64,000 nt of DNA, taken from NCBI RefSeq assembly GCF_954871325.1, contig NC_088776.1:11780052-11844051 (forward strand), given 5' to 3'. The translations under genes and the position numbers were made by a program. Of the stretch, positions 34,738 to 47,099 are shown piece after piece; position 1 is the stretch's first letter, and each line of letters begins with the position of its first letter. The notes below the pieces were generated by a model. The model was not told the origin of the DNA. It did no database searches and worked only from the letters and a program-made list of their open reading frames with translations. Source of the stretch: Gordionus sp. m RMFG-2023 (taxonomy: Eukaryota; Nematomorpha; Gordioida; Chordodea; Parachordodidae).

Positions 34738-37700
34738 ATGGTTTTAAAATGCCAACTTCTTGAATTACTAATCCTTGTGCTTATAAACTCAAAGTAAGTT
34801 ATATATTTTTTTTAAATGCTAATTAGTATATGTAAAACAAGATTAAGTAAATCTGTATTGCCCAATTCAAAAGCCATATCTTCAATATTGAAAGCTCACA
34901 ATGATTTTAGAGCTAACGTACACCCACCTTCAAAGGCTATGTTTAAATTGGTAATTAAATATAATTATTGTCAACGAGTTCTTCAATGAAAATCTAAAAG
35001 AAAATACTTTTTTTTATATTTAGGAAAGATAATGAAGGTAACATATTTTTTTTAAAAAAAATATAAATTTAGTTAACTCATTTTTTATAGCCATTTTATG
35101 TCACCATAATAATTATTTGAATATAAGGTTTTTGCAATGACGAAAATAGCTCTTAGAATGAAATTTTGTATTATTTAATTTTGTTAATATAAATGAACTC
35201 TAAAATATGAAGACGTGGAACATGGAAGGGGCTCGAAAGGCAGAAACTTTGACGCGAAAATGCAAATTTGAACATGATTCTCCGGGAAGTAGAGCCATAT
35301 CAAGTTACGCTAAAGACTATATATATAAAACGATATATCTAACATGCTTTAATTCTTATAATTTTTAGATTATGAGACAGGTGGTCAAAATTTATTCGAA
35401 GGGACAAAATTAACACCTTGGGTGGATATCGTAAATTCTTGGTACGATGAGGTGAAAGACTTTAATTTTGGAAACGAATATAGTCGTGGCGTCATAGGTC
35501 ATTATACCCAGGTTTTTTTTATTATTCATAAAGTTTAAAAAAATCGAATGTTCCTTAGTTCTTAAATATTTTTATTATACTATGTATCAGTTCGTTTTGG
35601 CAGTCTTTACTTGATTATTACACAGTGTTCTAACCCTATTTCGATTATTTTTTACAAGAGTTCGATTTTTTTAAACAAAATACAGCATATCACCTAGTGA
35701 AGGTCAACGGGACCGATTTTTTGAGGACCATGGTCCGGACCGGTCTTTTTATTTTTTATGGTCCAGACCGCGGTCCGGACCGGTCTTTTAATATTATTTA
35801 AGTTTGCTTTACTATTCAATTAATATAATTTTTTTGTATATTTTATTTTATGATATTTTTCTAGATAAGTTATTTTAGATTTTGTTAATTTTTATTTTAC
35901 AATATGAAAACCATAAGTTTGTCCAAGAAACATTTTATTTATAGTTAGTGACCGATATCCTCGGACCAGACCTATAGTCACAATAAAAAACATATAGTAT
36001 GTGTTCACTGCAGCACCAAATTTAATATATCGTCAGCAACAAGTAACAAAATAATTGTTTATAATTTTTTAAGCAATAAATTAATCAAAATAAGCAGTAT
36101 TATTAAAATATTTTGGTTATTATTTATATAATTCTATATTTTCTTAAGAAACTGTCTGAATAATTTTGTCAAAATAACTTAGCCTTATTTTTAATAAAAT
36201 AAATCTGATAAAACATGAAATATATACTTCTAATGATGAAAATTAAAATATCTCAAAAACATAATCTACTCTTAATTTTAATATGCCCTCCACAAGCACA
36301 AAATCACTTTCTTCAATACCATTGAATAAATTTTATTGTTTATATAATACTCTTATATTTAATAAAATGATAAAACAAATTAAATTAGGTTAAAAAAAAT
36401 ATGTCTTTTAAACAAATAAAAAGACTGGTCCTGAACCTGTCTTTTTATTTAGGACCACGGTCTGGATCGATTTTTTCCTTAAGGACCGTTGTCCGGTCCG
36501 GTCCCGTCCGAGAGTATCGGTCCAGTCCGAACCAAAGACCGGACCGTGACCTTCACTATTATCACCGGAGTAAAAAGATATTTTATTGCGTAGAAAACAA
36601 TTTTAGAATAAATTTTTAGGGTTTCACAAAGTGTGGACCTCCTAAGGATATATAGACTTTAGACTAGAAGTAGAGTTAGAACACTCTAAGAATTAAGTAA
36701 AGCAATATAAATATTATTTATATTGACTTAGAAAGCTTTAAATTATATTAGTAAATTGTATTTTATATAAATTTTAAAAAAATCTCTATACAATTAAGTA
36801 TATTACTTTTTATTTTAAAAAATAGCTAGTATGGGGAGCCTCAAGAGAAATAGGGTGTGGTATGACGGATTGCGGAGTATGGAAAATATACGCTTGCAAT
36901 TATTATCCACCGTAAATGCTTTACCGCGTAATATATACGATAAAGATAGGATCCGTGTTATTTATAATATATAATTACTTTTGTTTTCTTTAAAAAAAAA
37001 TCCATTTGCAACTCATCGATATTCTTTATTGTAAAAATCATACACCACCCATTGGTATTAATATTTTAATTAGTCTAATTATTTATTCATTTAACCTGTA
37101 CACATACTAATTAACTGTAGCATTTTTAATATCATATGCGGAGCAGTATCAAAATGACATCTACACCACACCACTATCAATGTGCACTTTTAAAAATGAA
37201 TAGTCAGCCTATAGTATATTAATGTCATTGACACCATCTTAATTCATAGAACGACACTAAATTTTTCACCTAGTAAATATTTTTAAATTCTAATGTTGTT
37301 AAACGACTCGATTTAGCTAATTTTAAAACGATTTTAGTCAAAAAATATTATATAAGCCTCGAGATTTTCAACTATGAGCGAAATCTCCAAGCTTGCGTAG
37401 TAATTTTTGATTAAATAGTATAAAAAAGAAAATAGCAAGGAAAAGGAAAAGGAAAATCTCTGCTGACCTAAATATTATTTAGGAAATTTACCATGAAGGT
37501 TAAGCAGAACTGCTGAAAGAAGTTCATGTTCTAATAATTATGAGAGAAATATTGCAAAGATGATTTGGGGATATCTTGAATAAGTGAATTTATCTCTTTA
37601 AAACTTTGTTCCAACTCTGTAATTGAAGGAATCATGAGCTGGGCTATTCATTTTATAAGTAGGAACTTCGATTTTTATTTTGAATGTATCTTATCTTTTT

Positions 37701-40700
37701 CAAAAGGCAAAAGAAAAGTCACTATTAACATAACTTAAAGAAAGAAAAGACTCAATTGGAAAATTAAACTTAAAACTGGACTAGTGTATCGAGCGATATT
37801 TAGTAATGAAAGACAATTTAAAATAGAATACACTAACAATAATTAGAAAAAAAATAAAGTCAATATATTATATCATCACACTAAGTGAGATGTTATTTTT
37901 TCTTAGAGGGAATATCAGTTTAAACAGAACCTCAAGCTATTCTTAAAAATCCACAAAAATGGTGGTCAGATAAAAGAATATGGGTATTAGAAAGATTCAC
38001 ATAAAGACCAATCTCAAACCAATCCAGAATTACAAAAATCCTAAAATTTAGCTAGAAAAGCATCGACGGGTATAATGCAGATTGTAGAGAAGAAGTATAT
38101 ACAATTAATAGTTTCCACAGAGAGTTGCCAAAAATTCTATTTTGGATAAAATATAATCAGGGTTATTCAATCAAACCTTGATGCTAAATTTTAAACCTTG
38201 TATAAAGTTTTATATCAACTTATATGAATATTATTTTTATCATTGAATTATTTTACTAATTTTGTCATAGTTCTTTAACGACTGGCGGAAAATAGAAAAT
38301 GTCAATACTTAATGTATTTTAATTTATTACCGCAAAAATTTTATATGTGCCATGAGAATAAAGGGGGTCGTTTTTAACTGAATTGCATTATAAATATTTG
38401 AATAAGATTAAAATTATTTATATTTTTATCATTTTTTTAACTATATAAATATCATGATCACCAATTCATAAAGAAAGAAAGATCTTTGACTCGATTTTTC
38501 CCGTAAATGCATTCCAACTTTTTTAGAATATTTACCCCACGAATTTGAAACAATTTTGTTGTGAACCTTTGATACTACTCTTAATTTTTTATTATTCATT
38601 TATAAATAACATATTTTTTGTGTAAATTAAGAAATGTCAAAAATAATAATGGCGATAATTATATAAAATTTATATGATTTGATTAGATATTCTACATGTT
38701 GGAATACATTTTCCAGCTAAATCAGATTTTTATTTAAGAATTTCTCTGAAATAATTTAAAATAGAGGGATTCTGAATCCTTCCTCAGTTGAGGATTTCGG
38801 ATAATCTAATATTCCAGAAATAATTGAACACGTATATAACTATCAGTCAAGAATGAAACTAAATATATAACTTCAAAAAAAAATAATTTCACATTTTTAT
38901 ATGTAAACTCGAGTAGCGAGCATATTTTTTTACTGATCTGCTATTAGGAAGATAAGGGATAGCATTGTATTGGATTAAGTCTTAATTTAGAATTTGAAAT
39001 ATTTTATAGCGTCTCTCATTCGGTCCCTCATATTTTTTATAAAAAACTTAAATATTTATAAAACATAAATATTTATAAAATATAAATTTATATTAGAGGC
39101 AATTACGAACGTTCATGGATTCCTTATGCAATTTCAAATGTCCGATCTTGTAAGGGATGTAAAGTAGGCACTGTATGCATTGACAATGGACCCTACAAAG
39201 GCATTCTATTAGAAAGATGTGGTTTGTAACATTATTTCTTATCGATTTTTATTTAATAAGAGTAAATGAAAGAAACTCCATAAAAACCCCAATGAAAAAA
39301 AATTATAAGAAAAAATAAATATCTGAGATGATAATTTTGCCAAAATTAGGTATGAGTTAAGGCATGACGTGTTAGAGATAAATATGAAATGACTATCCGT
39401 TGGTGTAAGATCAGCGTTATTAAATTCAACTGCCAAGTATAAGTATCTGTTTAAATTTTATATACATATGAGAGACAAAAATAGATGTATTTTATATATC
39501 GACGCTATTTACTGACTATGGCCGAATATAAGCTAGTGAGATAATCACCCATTAGGTAAAATAAATCAGAAACTTATAACAGCCTAGTTTATATAGAGTT
39601 GCAGAGAAGCATTATTATATTTCACAGAAACTTGGTATGCGCTAAGGATTATTGTTGGACCAAGGTTGTGCAGTGTCTACTTGATTTTACCGAAATGAGA
39701 TATTGGCTAAAACCTATTGCTAGGAGTAGTATGTATGAGATAACTACCTTTCGGTACTATTAATCATATACTTACAACTGCTCCATCAATAAAATCTACT
39801 AATAAATTAGTGTCATGAGCAATTTAAAAATGGATGTAGATGTGCTAATATTTGCTTCGTTGAAACTAGGTTTTAGATAAGGCATAATGTTGGATGGGTT
39901 AGGGTTAGGTTGTATAAGATAGGATGGCTTTAGAGTCAGTGTTTTGCGCTTTTTTTAAAAATTGACATAATAAAATTGAGGCAGTTTTGAAAAAAAAATT
40001 ATAATTGTTGAATGGTCAATATGTGAAAAAAAATATATTAATGAATAAAACACAAAATAATGGCGTTTTATTAAATATTATACAAGGCAAAATAATATTG
40101 ATGTTCATTAATACATTTTTAGAGATCTTTTTCATTATTTATTTACTTGAGCCATTTTTTCATGAGAATTTTTTCTGACGTTTTTTTTCTAAGGGATTTT
40201 TCCGGGACTTTTCACTGAAAGTTTTTTCGAGACGTTTATCTGGGAATCTTCATATCAATAATTCTATTCCATTTATTCAAAGGTTTCAATCAAAAAGGGA
40301 AGCATATCAGATTAAGAAAATTTTTAAATCTCTCTTGATTATGTTGACGATTTAAGGAAGGAAGGAAGGAAGGAAGGAAGGAGAAGAAGGAAGGAAGGAA
40401 GGAAGGAAGGAAGGAAGGAAGGAAGGAAGGAAGGAAGGAAGGAAGGAAGGAAGGAAGGAAGGAAGGAAGGAAGGAAGGAAGGAAGGAAGGAAGGAAGGAA
40501 GGAAGGAAGGAAGGAAGGAAGGAAGGAAGGAAGGAAGGAAGGAAGGAAGGAAGGAAGGAAGGAAGGAAGGAAGGAAGGAAGGAAGGAAGGAAGGAAGGAA
40601 GGAAGGAAGGAAGGAAGGAAGGAAGGAAGGAAGGAAGGAAGGAAGGAAGGAAGGAAGGAAAGAAGGAAGGAAGGAAGGCATAGAATAAATTTTATGATTT

Positions 40701-41428
40701 ATATAATGTATTTGAATGGACAACAATTGATATTTAAATAACCTTAGATAGTAAAAAAAATCATTTTGAATAATGAACACATTTTAGAAAAAATATGTCG
40801 AACCGAAGAGGAATGCAATGAAAATAACGGGAAAAAAAAAGTTGAAATTGGTGAGATTATTTTATAATATATAAATATTATATTAATTTTTAGATGAAAA
40901 TATATATTTCCTCAGTTTCAAATCCAGCCCGAATTGACCATTCCAGGGCTCGGTCCTGCATGGATTTTTAAAATTTAGTTATTTTAAATAATTTTTATTT
41001 TGACCTCATTTTTAAAATTGGTTTAAAATGAATATTTCCATTATATAATTTTTTTTTAAAAAACTGATTGATTGATATTATTTATTTAGGAAATCAGCCC
41101 GGCCCGGGTTTGCAATTCTTTTTAAAATCCGGTCCGAGGCCTAGAGACTGGATAATTCTTCAATTTGTTTTGATTAATGCCTAAAATAAAATTAGGTAAT
41201 AAAATGTCTTATCTGCCAAAATAAAGGGAATAAATAAAATTGAAATTTCTATTTTCCCCCCATTTTAAAATAGATACGTGGTACGAGTATGAGGATTCTG
41301 TTGATACAAAAGAATATAACTCAAAGAAAAAGGTGTCTTATAAAGGAAAAACTTCGAAAAAGAAATATAAGAAAAAGAAAAGGAAAAATGCGGGAACTTC
41401 TCCCTTATATTTCATAAGGAACGAGTAA
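34738..41428 (+). CDS. Secreted CAP-domain (CRISP-like) protein with lysine-rich tail, gene 1
   Basis: Exons: 34738-34793, 34848-34950, 35213-35303, 35369-35511, 36826-36911, 39097-39221, 40788-40850, 41274-41428. They sum to 822 nt (273 residues) with all phases consistent. The signal peptide is MVLKCQLLELLILVLINS. The CAP domain (about 35-160) shows LKAHNDFRANV, KCKFEHD, GGQNLF, SWYDEVKDFNFG, GHYTQ, VWGASREIGCG and CNYYPPGN. Of the four cavity residues, the two His and the second Glu are present, while the first Glu is Gln (GGQN), as in many relatives. Next comes a CRISP-like Cys hinge (SCKGCKVGTVC, LLERCGEKIC, EEECNENN), then a Lys-rich tail (KKKYKKKKRKN). CAP proteins are extracellular and their roles vary. 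An AATAAA lies at 41490. The second exon start (34848 or 34842) is the least certain junction. Confidence 0.9.
35695..36558. mobile_element. hAT-type MITE (TAGTGAAGGTCA) in CAP1 intron 4
   Basis: Perfect 12-bp terminal inverted repeats TAGTGAAGGTCA and TGACCTTCACTA. The flanks ATATCACC and TTATCACC form an 8-bp target duplication with one mismatch. Both ends carry many GGTCCGGACCGGTC-type motifs, probably subterminal transposase-binding sites; the middle is plain AT-rich. The 72-codon open stretch at 36401-36619 is a by-product of the GC-rich right end. Confidence 0.92.
36912..39096 (+). other. CAP1 intron 5
   Basis: AT-rich 2.2-kb intron. It contains a truncated AGTGTTGTT-family hairpin MITE at about 37290-37425 (GTTGTTAAACGACTCGATTT, then AAGCCTCGAGATTTTC) and a short copy of the 23100-23290 repeat at 38690-38760. 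No other open or repeated structure was recognised. Confidence 0.55.
40355..40679 (+). repeat. (GGAA)n microsatellite in CAP1 intron 6
   Basis: About 325 bp of nearly pure GGAA, with one small interruption (GGAGAAGAAGG) near 40380 and another near 40661. It ends about 108 bp before CAP1 exon 7. The purine strand is the sense strand of the gene. Confidence 0.98.
40905..41150. repeat. GC-motif MITE fragment in CAP1 intron 7
   Basis: Contains CAGCCCGGCCCGGG and CCGGTCCGAGGCCTAGAGAC, matching the GGCC-rich subterminal motifs of the 24360-24629 element, with an AT-rich middle. Boundaries are imprecise. A further fragment of this kind is at 45390-45525 (CAAGCCGGGCCTGAAAATAT ... ATGTCTCTG). Confidence 0.5.
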
Positions 41429-41548
41429 ATATTCGAGTTATTAAAAATTTTTAAGAATTTTACCCCTTAAAATATTTTTTCTTATTTTGAATAAAATGTT
41501 TTCTTTGAGTAATCAATCAAAAAAATCAACTTTTTTTTATCACAAGAA

Positions 41549-41737
41549 CTGCTATTAAACCGCTCGATTTAGACCGATTTTTAAAAACGGCTAACTTATT
41601 TTAGCCAGAATAATACTCCTTAATCCTCAAGATTTTAAATGTCACCTTTGTTTCATCTATGCGTAATATTTTTCCAAATAAAATATTGTATTAGCTGTTT
41701 TTAAAAATCGGCTAAAATCGAGCCTTTACAAGCCTGG
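41549..41737. mobile_element. Hairpin MITE, AGTGTTGTT family
   Basis: Two inverted halves with ACCGATTTTTAAAAACGGCT and the return AGCTGTTTTTAAAAATCGGC. Diverged tips; target duplication not clear. It lies about 120 bp after the CAP1 stop codon, possibly within its 3' UTR or just beyond the AATAAA at 41490. Confidence 0.8.
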
Positions 41738-43739
41738 TCTAGTTATAATTTTACTCATTCCTCTTAATTTAATTATTTAAATGATATATAGTTAAAAAAA
41801 AATATTAAAGTTTTATTTTAAATAATTTAGAAATCGGTACTCAGTGAAAAGTGGACTGTTAGCTTGCCTGTTTATTCATCTAGTACGAATATTATTGTAT
41901 TAGATATATATATGTATTGTATATACTATCTGGGTGAGTATCAAGCTTGAAAATATTATATCTAAAATTATATTAATTATTTAATAATGTTTAAAAAATT
42001 ATTAAGTTCAAAAAGTTTTATTTTGTAATGTGTTATATTACTATATATTATATTTTATATTATTATGCATTATTTGAAATTTTAATGAATATTTATGGAA
42101 TTATTATTATATTGTGATTATTATTATGTTATAGGAAGTTTATAAATTTAAATCGTTATTTTTACAATGTTATGTCGGGCACGTTTGGTGCTGAAGCATA
42201 ACACTCCTTGGAAATTTCAAGTTTTTATAAATACCATTTTAAGGCTGTAAAAATCTCTACGCATCCCCCATCCCTCTCTTGTCGAAAAAATGAATAAAAT
42301 AGGGCTATTAAATTTATGGCGAAGAGCACGTCCAATTTACCCCCCCCCCAGGAACATCATGACTACGCCCATGTGCAGAGGTTATTAATCTTATTTATCT
42401 TATAATGGGGACCTAATCTTGACTTTTAATTGAGTAGCAGGACATGGCTAGGATTTTAAAAAAATTGTATTGGAGTGTAGACTTTCATGTCATAAGTAAA
42501 TTAAATGTTTTTAAATATTTTTTTGAGCCTATTTGGCCCCTTAAATTTTAACAACGCATTACTCGTTATAATAGAATCACTGCATATAAATTTTTATTCT
42601 ACCCTTAAAATTTTTGAAACACCCCCCCCCCTCTCCCCACACACTCCCATCTTATCTTTAAATAGTACAAATGCACATATTTTAGTTTATAAAAAAAAAT
42701 GAATTAATAAAGTGTTCAAAATAAATCTTTTAGTAGATTTCTAAAGGGCCTATATATGACGACTGCGTTCCCAATGATAGGGTCTATATTATATGATTAA
42801 ACTCAAAATATTTTTTTAAAAGTATGTAGTTAATAATTAAATATGCATTTTGCTATCGATATCAGTTGTGGTATATAGGATGAGAAGAATGGATCACTCC
42901 TTCCCATTTGCGAAATGAAAATATTAATATAAAAAAAAATCCATCAAATTTTCCGTTCATATTTTTATAGTGATTTTTTAAAAATTTTTATTTATAATCT
43001 CATATTCATTCGAAAGTTCAAAACTGTAAATTTTTTTAAAAATGAATTTTGGAGAATTAAAAAATTAAAAATTTAACGAAAATGAGACAGATTTAAATAA
43101 AAACATGCCCAAAACAATTTTCTAAAAATTTCTAAATTGAAACAAAAATAATTTTAATTTGAATATTCATTAAAAATTCAAATCATAAACTTAATTTTTT
43201 TATGGAATTTATAAAAATAGATGATATGATAAATCAAATAAAAAAAGTTCTTAGATATACGTTTCTCAGAGGAAATATTGAAAAACATATATATGTTGGG
43301 ATTAATATCAATAGTTGTAAGATTATAAATTAGTGTTTTTTAAAATATAATCTATTTAAATTTATCATATGAATTACTCTTTCCTTAAAATTTATGCCCC
43401 TTTTCCTTTTTTTTTATGTCAAACAAGTATAAGATAATAAAGATACCATTATGAAAATGTGATAGAAAAATAATGTTTTGAACGTTTTAAACCTTTTAGA
43501 CAAATTTTTTTTTGGGTTTGTTGACATAGCTTAAATAATTTAATATTAAAAGACTAATGCCATTTAATCTAAGTAAAAACCCCAAAATAGTGTTTTGATA
43601 ATTACTATTCCTCTTTTTCTATAAAGTCATTTCAAAAATTTTTTTGTTCCAATAAAAAGGGTGTTAAACATTTATAAAATTAAATGAACAATTTATTGTT
43701 AATATAATTAAATTTTATATAATTTTCACGTTTAAAAAT

Positions 43740-44060
43740 TTTTTAGGATATTAAGTTAATGCTTCAGGAAATGAAAGTGTGAGAAAACGAGTAAAGGAAA
43801 AACCTTTGACATTTATTATCGATGAATGATAATCAATGAAGGATCTATATGTGTTTATTACCTTTGAGAAGGCTTATGATCTAGTTCTTAGGGATTCAAT
43901 TGTTTAAGGGGAAAGAGATACTAGATGTCTACATAAATATAATAACTTTAAGCCTATTTCTATTCCTAAAATAAATATTAAAAGGATGTAATTGACGAAG
44001 ACTTATGGAGCTTAAATTAAACTGGACATAATGAATAATAGAAACGCATGGAGGACTGGA
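43740..44060 (+). mobile_element. LINE reverse transcriptase fragment
   Basis: The plus strand encodes LYVFITFEKAYDLVLRDSIV, matching the (F/V)IDFEKAYDSV(P/D)R motif of jockey/CR1-like reverse transcriptases, with stops on both sides. It appears to be a different LINE group from the one in RUNDC1 intron 14. Confidence 0.55.
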
Positions 44061-47000
44061 ATGGTGCTAATTTTATTTTTGAATATTCATAAAAATGGTA
44101 TTAGTATATTATAAATTATATAAAATTATTTATTTTTTTTTGGAAACGCGATGCTTCCCAAAGACGCTACGATTTAGATGGGACACGCCCTTAGGAGTCT
44201 ATAGATTGAGCATGACGTTTCCTTTAGTATAAGATGGGTGTTTAATCATTTTCTCTTTACAATTAGAGCAGCTATCACTAATTAGTATATTATTTTGGGG
44301 GTTTACCTTACTAAACAATCGTTCAATGGGGCTTGAGGGTATATATTGTAATCGTTTTTATTTTCACCATAACTAGTTTTTTATGCTCCCACTACTAAAT
44401 AAAATAAGCAACAGCAGATACAATAAGGGCATAATCATGTCTCTGAGTCTATACATTTAAAAAATATATTTTTTTTTATACTAAAAATAGTAATTTTTTA
44501 ATATTACGAACTTCGATGATCCCTTATAATATGATTGAAATAGATACAACATATTTTGATAAATAAAATAGGTAATTATATCAATTAGTAATTCAGATGA
44601 TTTTAGGGCTTCTATATTGTTCGTTTTGTCTTGATGCCATTTTTGATATTTTCTTATTTTTCTAATATCTTTATTTCTTATTACCAAATAGACAAATGCA
44701 CTAAACGAAAAATTAATTATTAAGTATTGGCTTAAACAAAAATTTGGGCATGGTGTTCTGTTTTTTTATCATAAAACTCGGTTATTCTTTAAGGCCTTAG
44801 CAAACTGATTAATGAATTATTGAAAAATCCTTAATTAAAATTTAACCTAGACAGAAGCCGGCACAAGGTAGGGCAAGAAAGTTTGGGAAGAAGCTTCCTA
44901 AAACACCCATTTAAATTTTTTTCTAAACCCCTGAATATATTAATATTGAATATAGATACAAATAAGTAAACCGTTCTCCATTCTGAAGTTAATGTTAAAA
45001 TGTTAAAATATGAAAATATGTTCTTCATCCTTAACTGCATCTTATACTGTTTGATATTTTTTGATCTAAAAACAATTAAAGAAATTTTGGTATACTTTCT
45101 TACTATGACTACAAATAATATATACCGAGTCTGGTGAGATCTACTAATTTCGGGACTTTTGTTCAGTCATTTTTGACGAAATTATTTTTTGAAATCAATC
45201 ATATTGGTAAAATATTTTTCAAAATTTATATATAATAATTAGATCTATTTTAAAATATACACTAAAATATCTAATTCCATTTTTTTCTATCTTAAAATTT
45301 GCCTTTGCAATTTTTTATGTACTTATCGTCTTTTTTTTTATCCATTATGGTTATCAGAAAACCAAATATTTTAAATCGCCATTATTAGCTATAAAAATAA
45401 AAGTAAATTAATATATTTTAAAAAAATCCAAGCCGGGCCTGAAAATATAAAACATCGGCACGGCGGGCCGAAATAATTTTTAAAAAAAAAATCCGAGCGG
45501 GGCTTGGCAATGCATGTCTCTGATGGTTATACTTAGCAAATTAAAATTTTTATCTAAATTCAAAACATCAAAAACCATGGTATTAACATTTGTCAACAAG
45601 ATAATTCATGAAATCCTAATTGGCAAAACCAACTAAACCTTATTTTCTTACCTTTAAACTACTATTACTTCAACTTGAGTCATTTAAGATGCTGGCGTTT
45701 TTTTCACATGGATACTTTTTAACAAATGACAGCACGTATATTCGTCTATAGTTAGAAAAGATCAATTATGTTATTTTAAAATATTCAGTAAAACAGTAAA
45801 TACATTGTTTTTTACTTGCCCAATGATTATTTCAACATTCGCTAATATGGGCGTCATATATATATTGAAGCAGATTAACTATAAACATATGAAAATATGT
45901 CTCTCAGACACCCAAACAGAAAGTAAATTCTTGGAAACATTAACCTTAACCATAATTTACCATCTACTAGTTGTCATATTGGACTTCAAACTGTAAAATC
46001 AAGCTTAAAAAAAATTTCCAATTAATCTCTCATTTGAAAAATAACCGTAAAGGCATTTCCCTTCACATCTCATTTCAATCCTTTAAAAATTATATTTAAC
46101 CAGGAACAAAAATGATAATGTCCAACATTTGAAATCGAGGGATAGCAAAATCCTTTTTTTAGTGATCAGATTGAGCAATTAGTTTTGCGTTTGCCTTACT
46201 AAATAATTGTTCAATAGCACTTGAGGATAAAAAATTATCTATTGTAGTCGTTTCATTTTCACCGTTTACAAATATACTACAGATATATTACGCTTTATTA
46301 CCAAATTATAAAAAAAAGCGTTTGAGGGTAAAAAAACTATCTATCGAAGTCGTTTTCGTTTTCACCTCTTTACAAATACTACAGTCTATTTAACCACTTT
46401 ATTATACTCCGAAAAGAAATTATAGAAGAATCAAAGCTACAAATTATATGATAAAAATTAAAAAAATGATTAAAAGTCTATAAAATGGCAAAAATAAAAA
46501 TATTATAAAATAAAAATTACAAAATATTATAATGCCATAGACCGTGAATTTTAATATGTTTTTTCTCATATAAGCTATTTTTATAAATAATTTTAAATAA
46601 AAAGATACCAAAAATAAAAATATATTTCCAAAATATATTTCCAATCATAACCTAAATAATTATAAAAACGCTCACTCTATAAAAACGGAATTGGGGCCGC
46701 AAGTTCCCACAAACACGAATAAATTTTAAAATAGTAATCTGATTTTTTTTAAAAAGAATAAAATTCCATGGGTTCTGATGTAAGCACCGCCTATATTTTT
46801 AGAAAAATTTAAGTTCCGCTTGACATATGTCTAAGGGAAGAAATAACGATTAATCAAAAAAAACATAATTTGTCAATTTAGAATATTTATTTATTTTTTA
46901 TCGGTTATATCAACTTGATTAGAATTTAAAGCTATCTTTAGGAATGATAAAAGAACATATCATTACATTGTTCATCAAACGTGATGCCAAAAATGAAGAA

Positions 47001-47099
47001 AGAGATATAAGATTTAATGTATATAAATATAAACTTCCTATTTTCAAGGGTAAATGTGAGAAACCTCAATTAAAATCTTCCAATTTAATATTTAAAATA

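Noticed and set aside
36401-36619. 72-codon plus-strand frame
   Set aside because: It lies mainly in the GC-rich right end of the 35695-36558 MITE.
40352-40780. 142-codon minus-strand frame of Leu-Pro-Ser-Phe repeats
   Set aside because: It is a translation of the (GGAA)n microsatellite.
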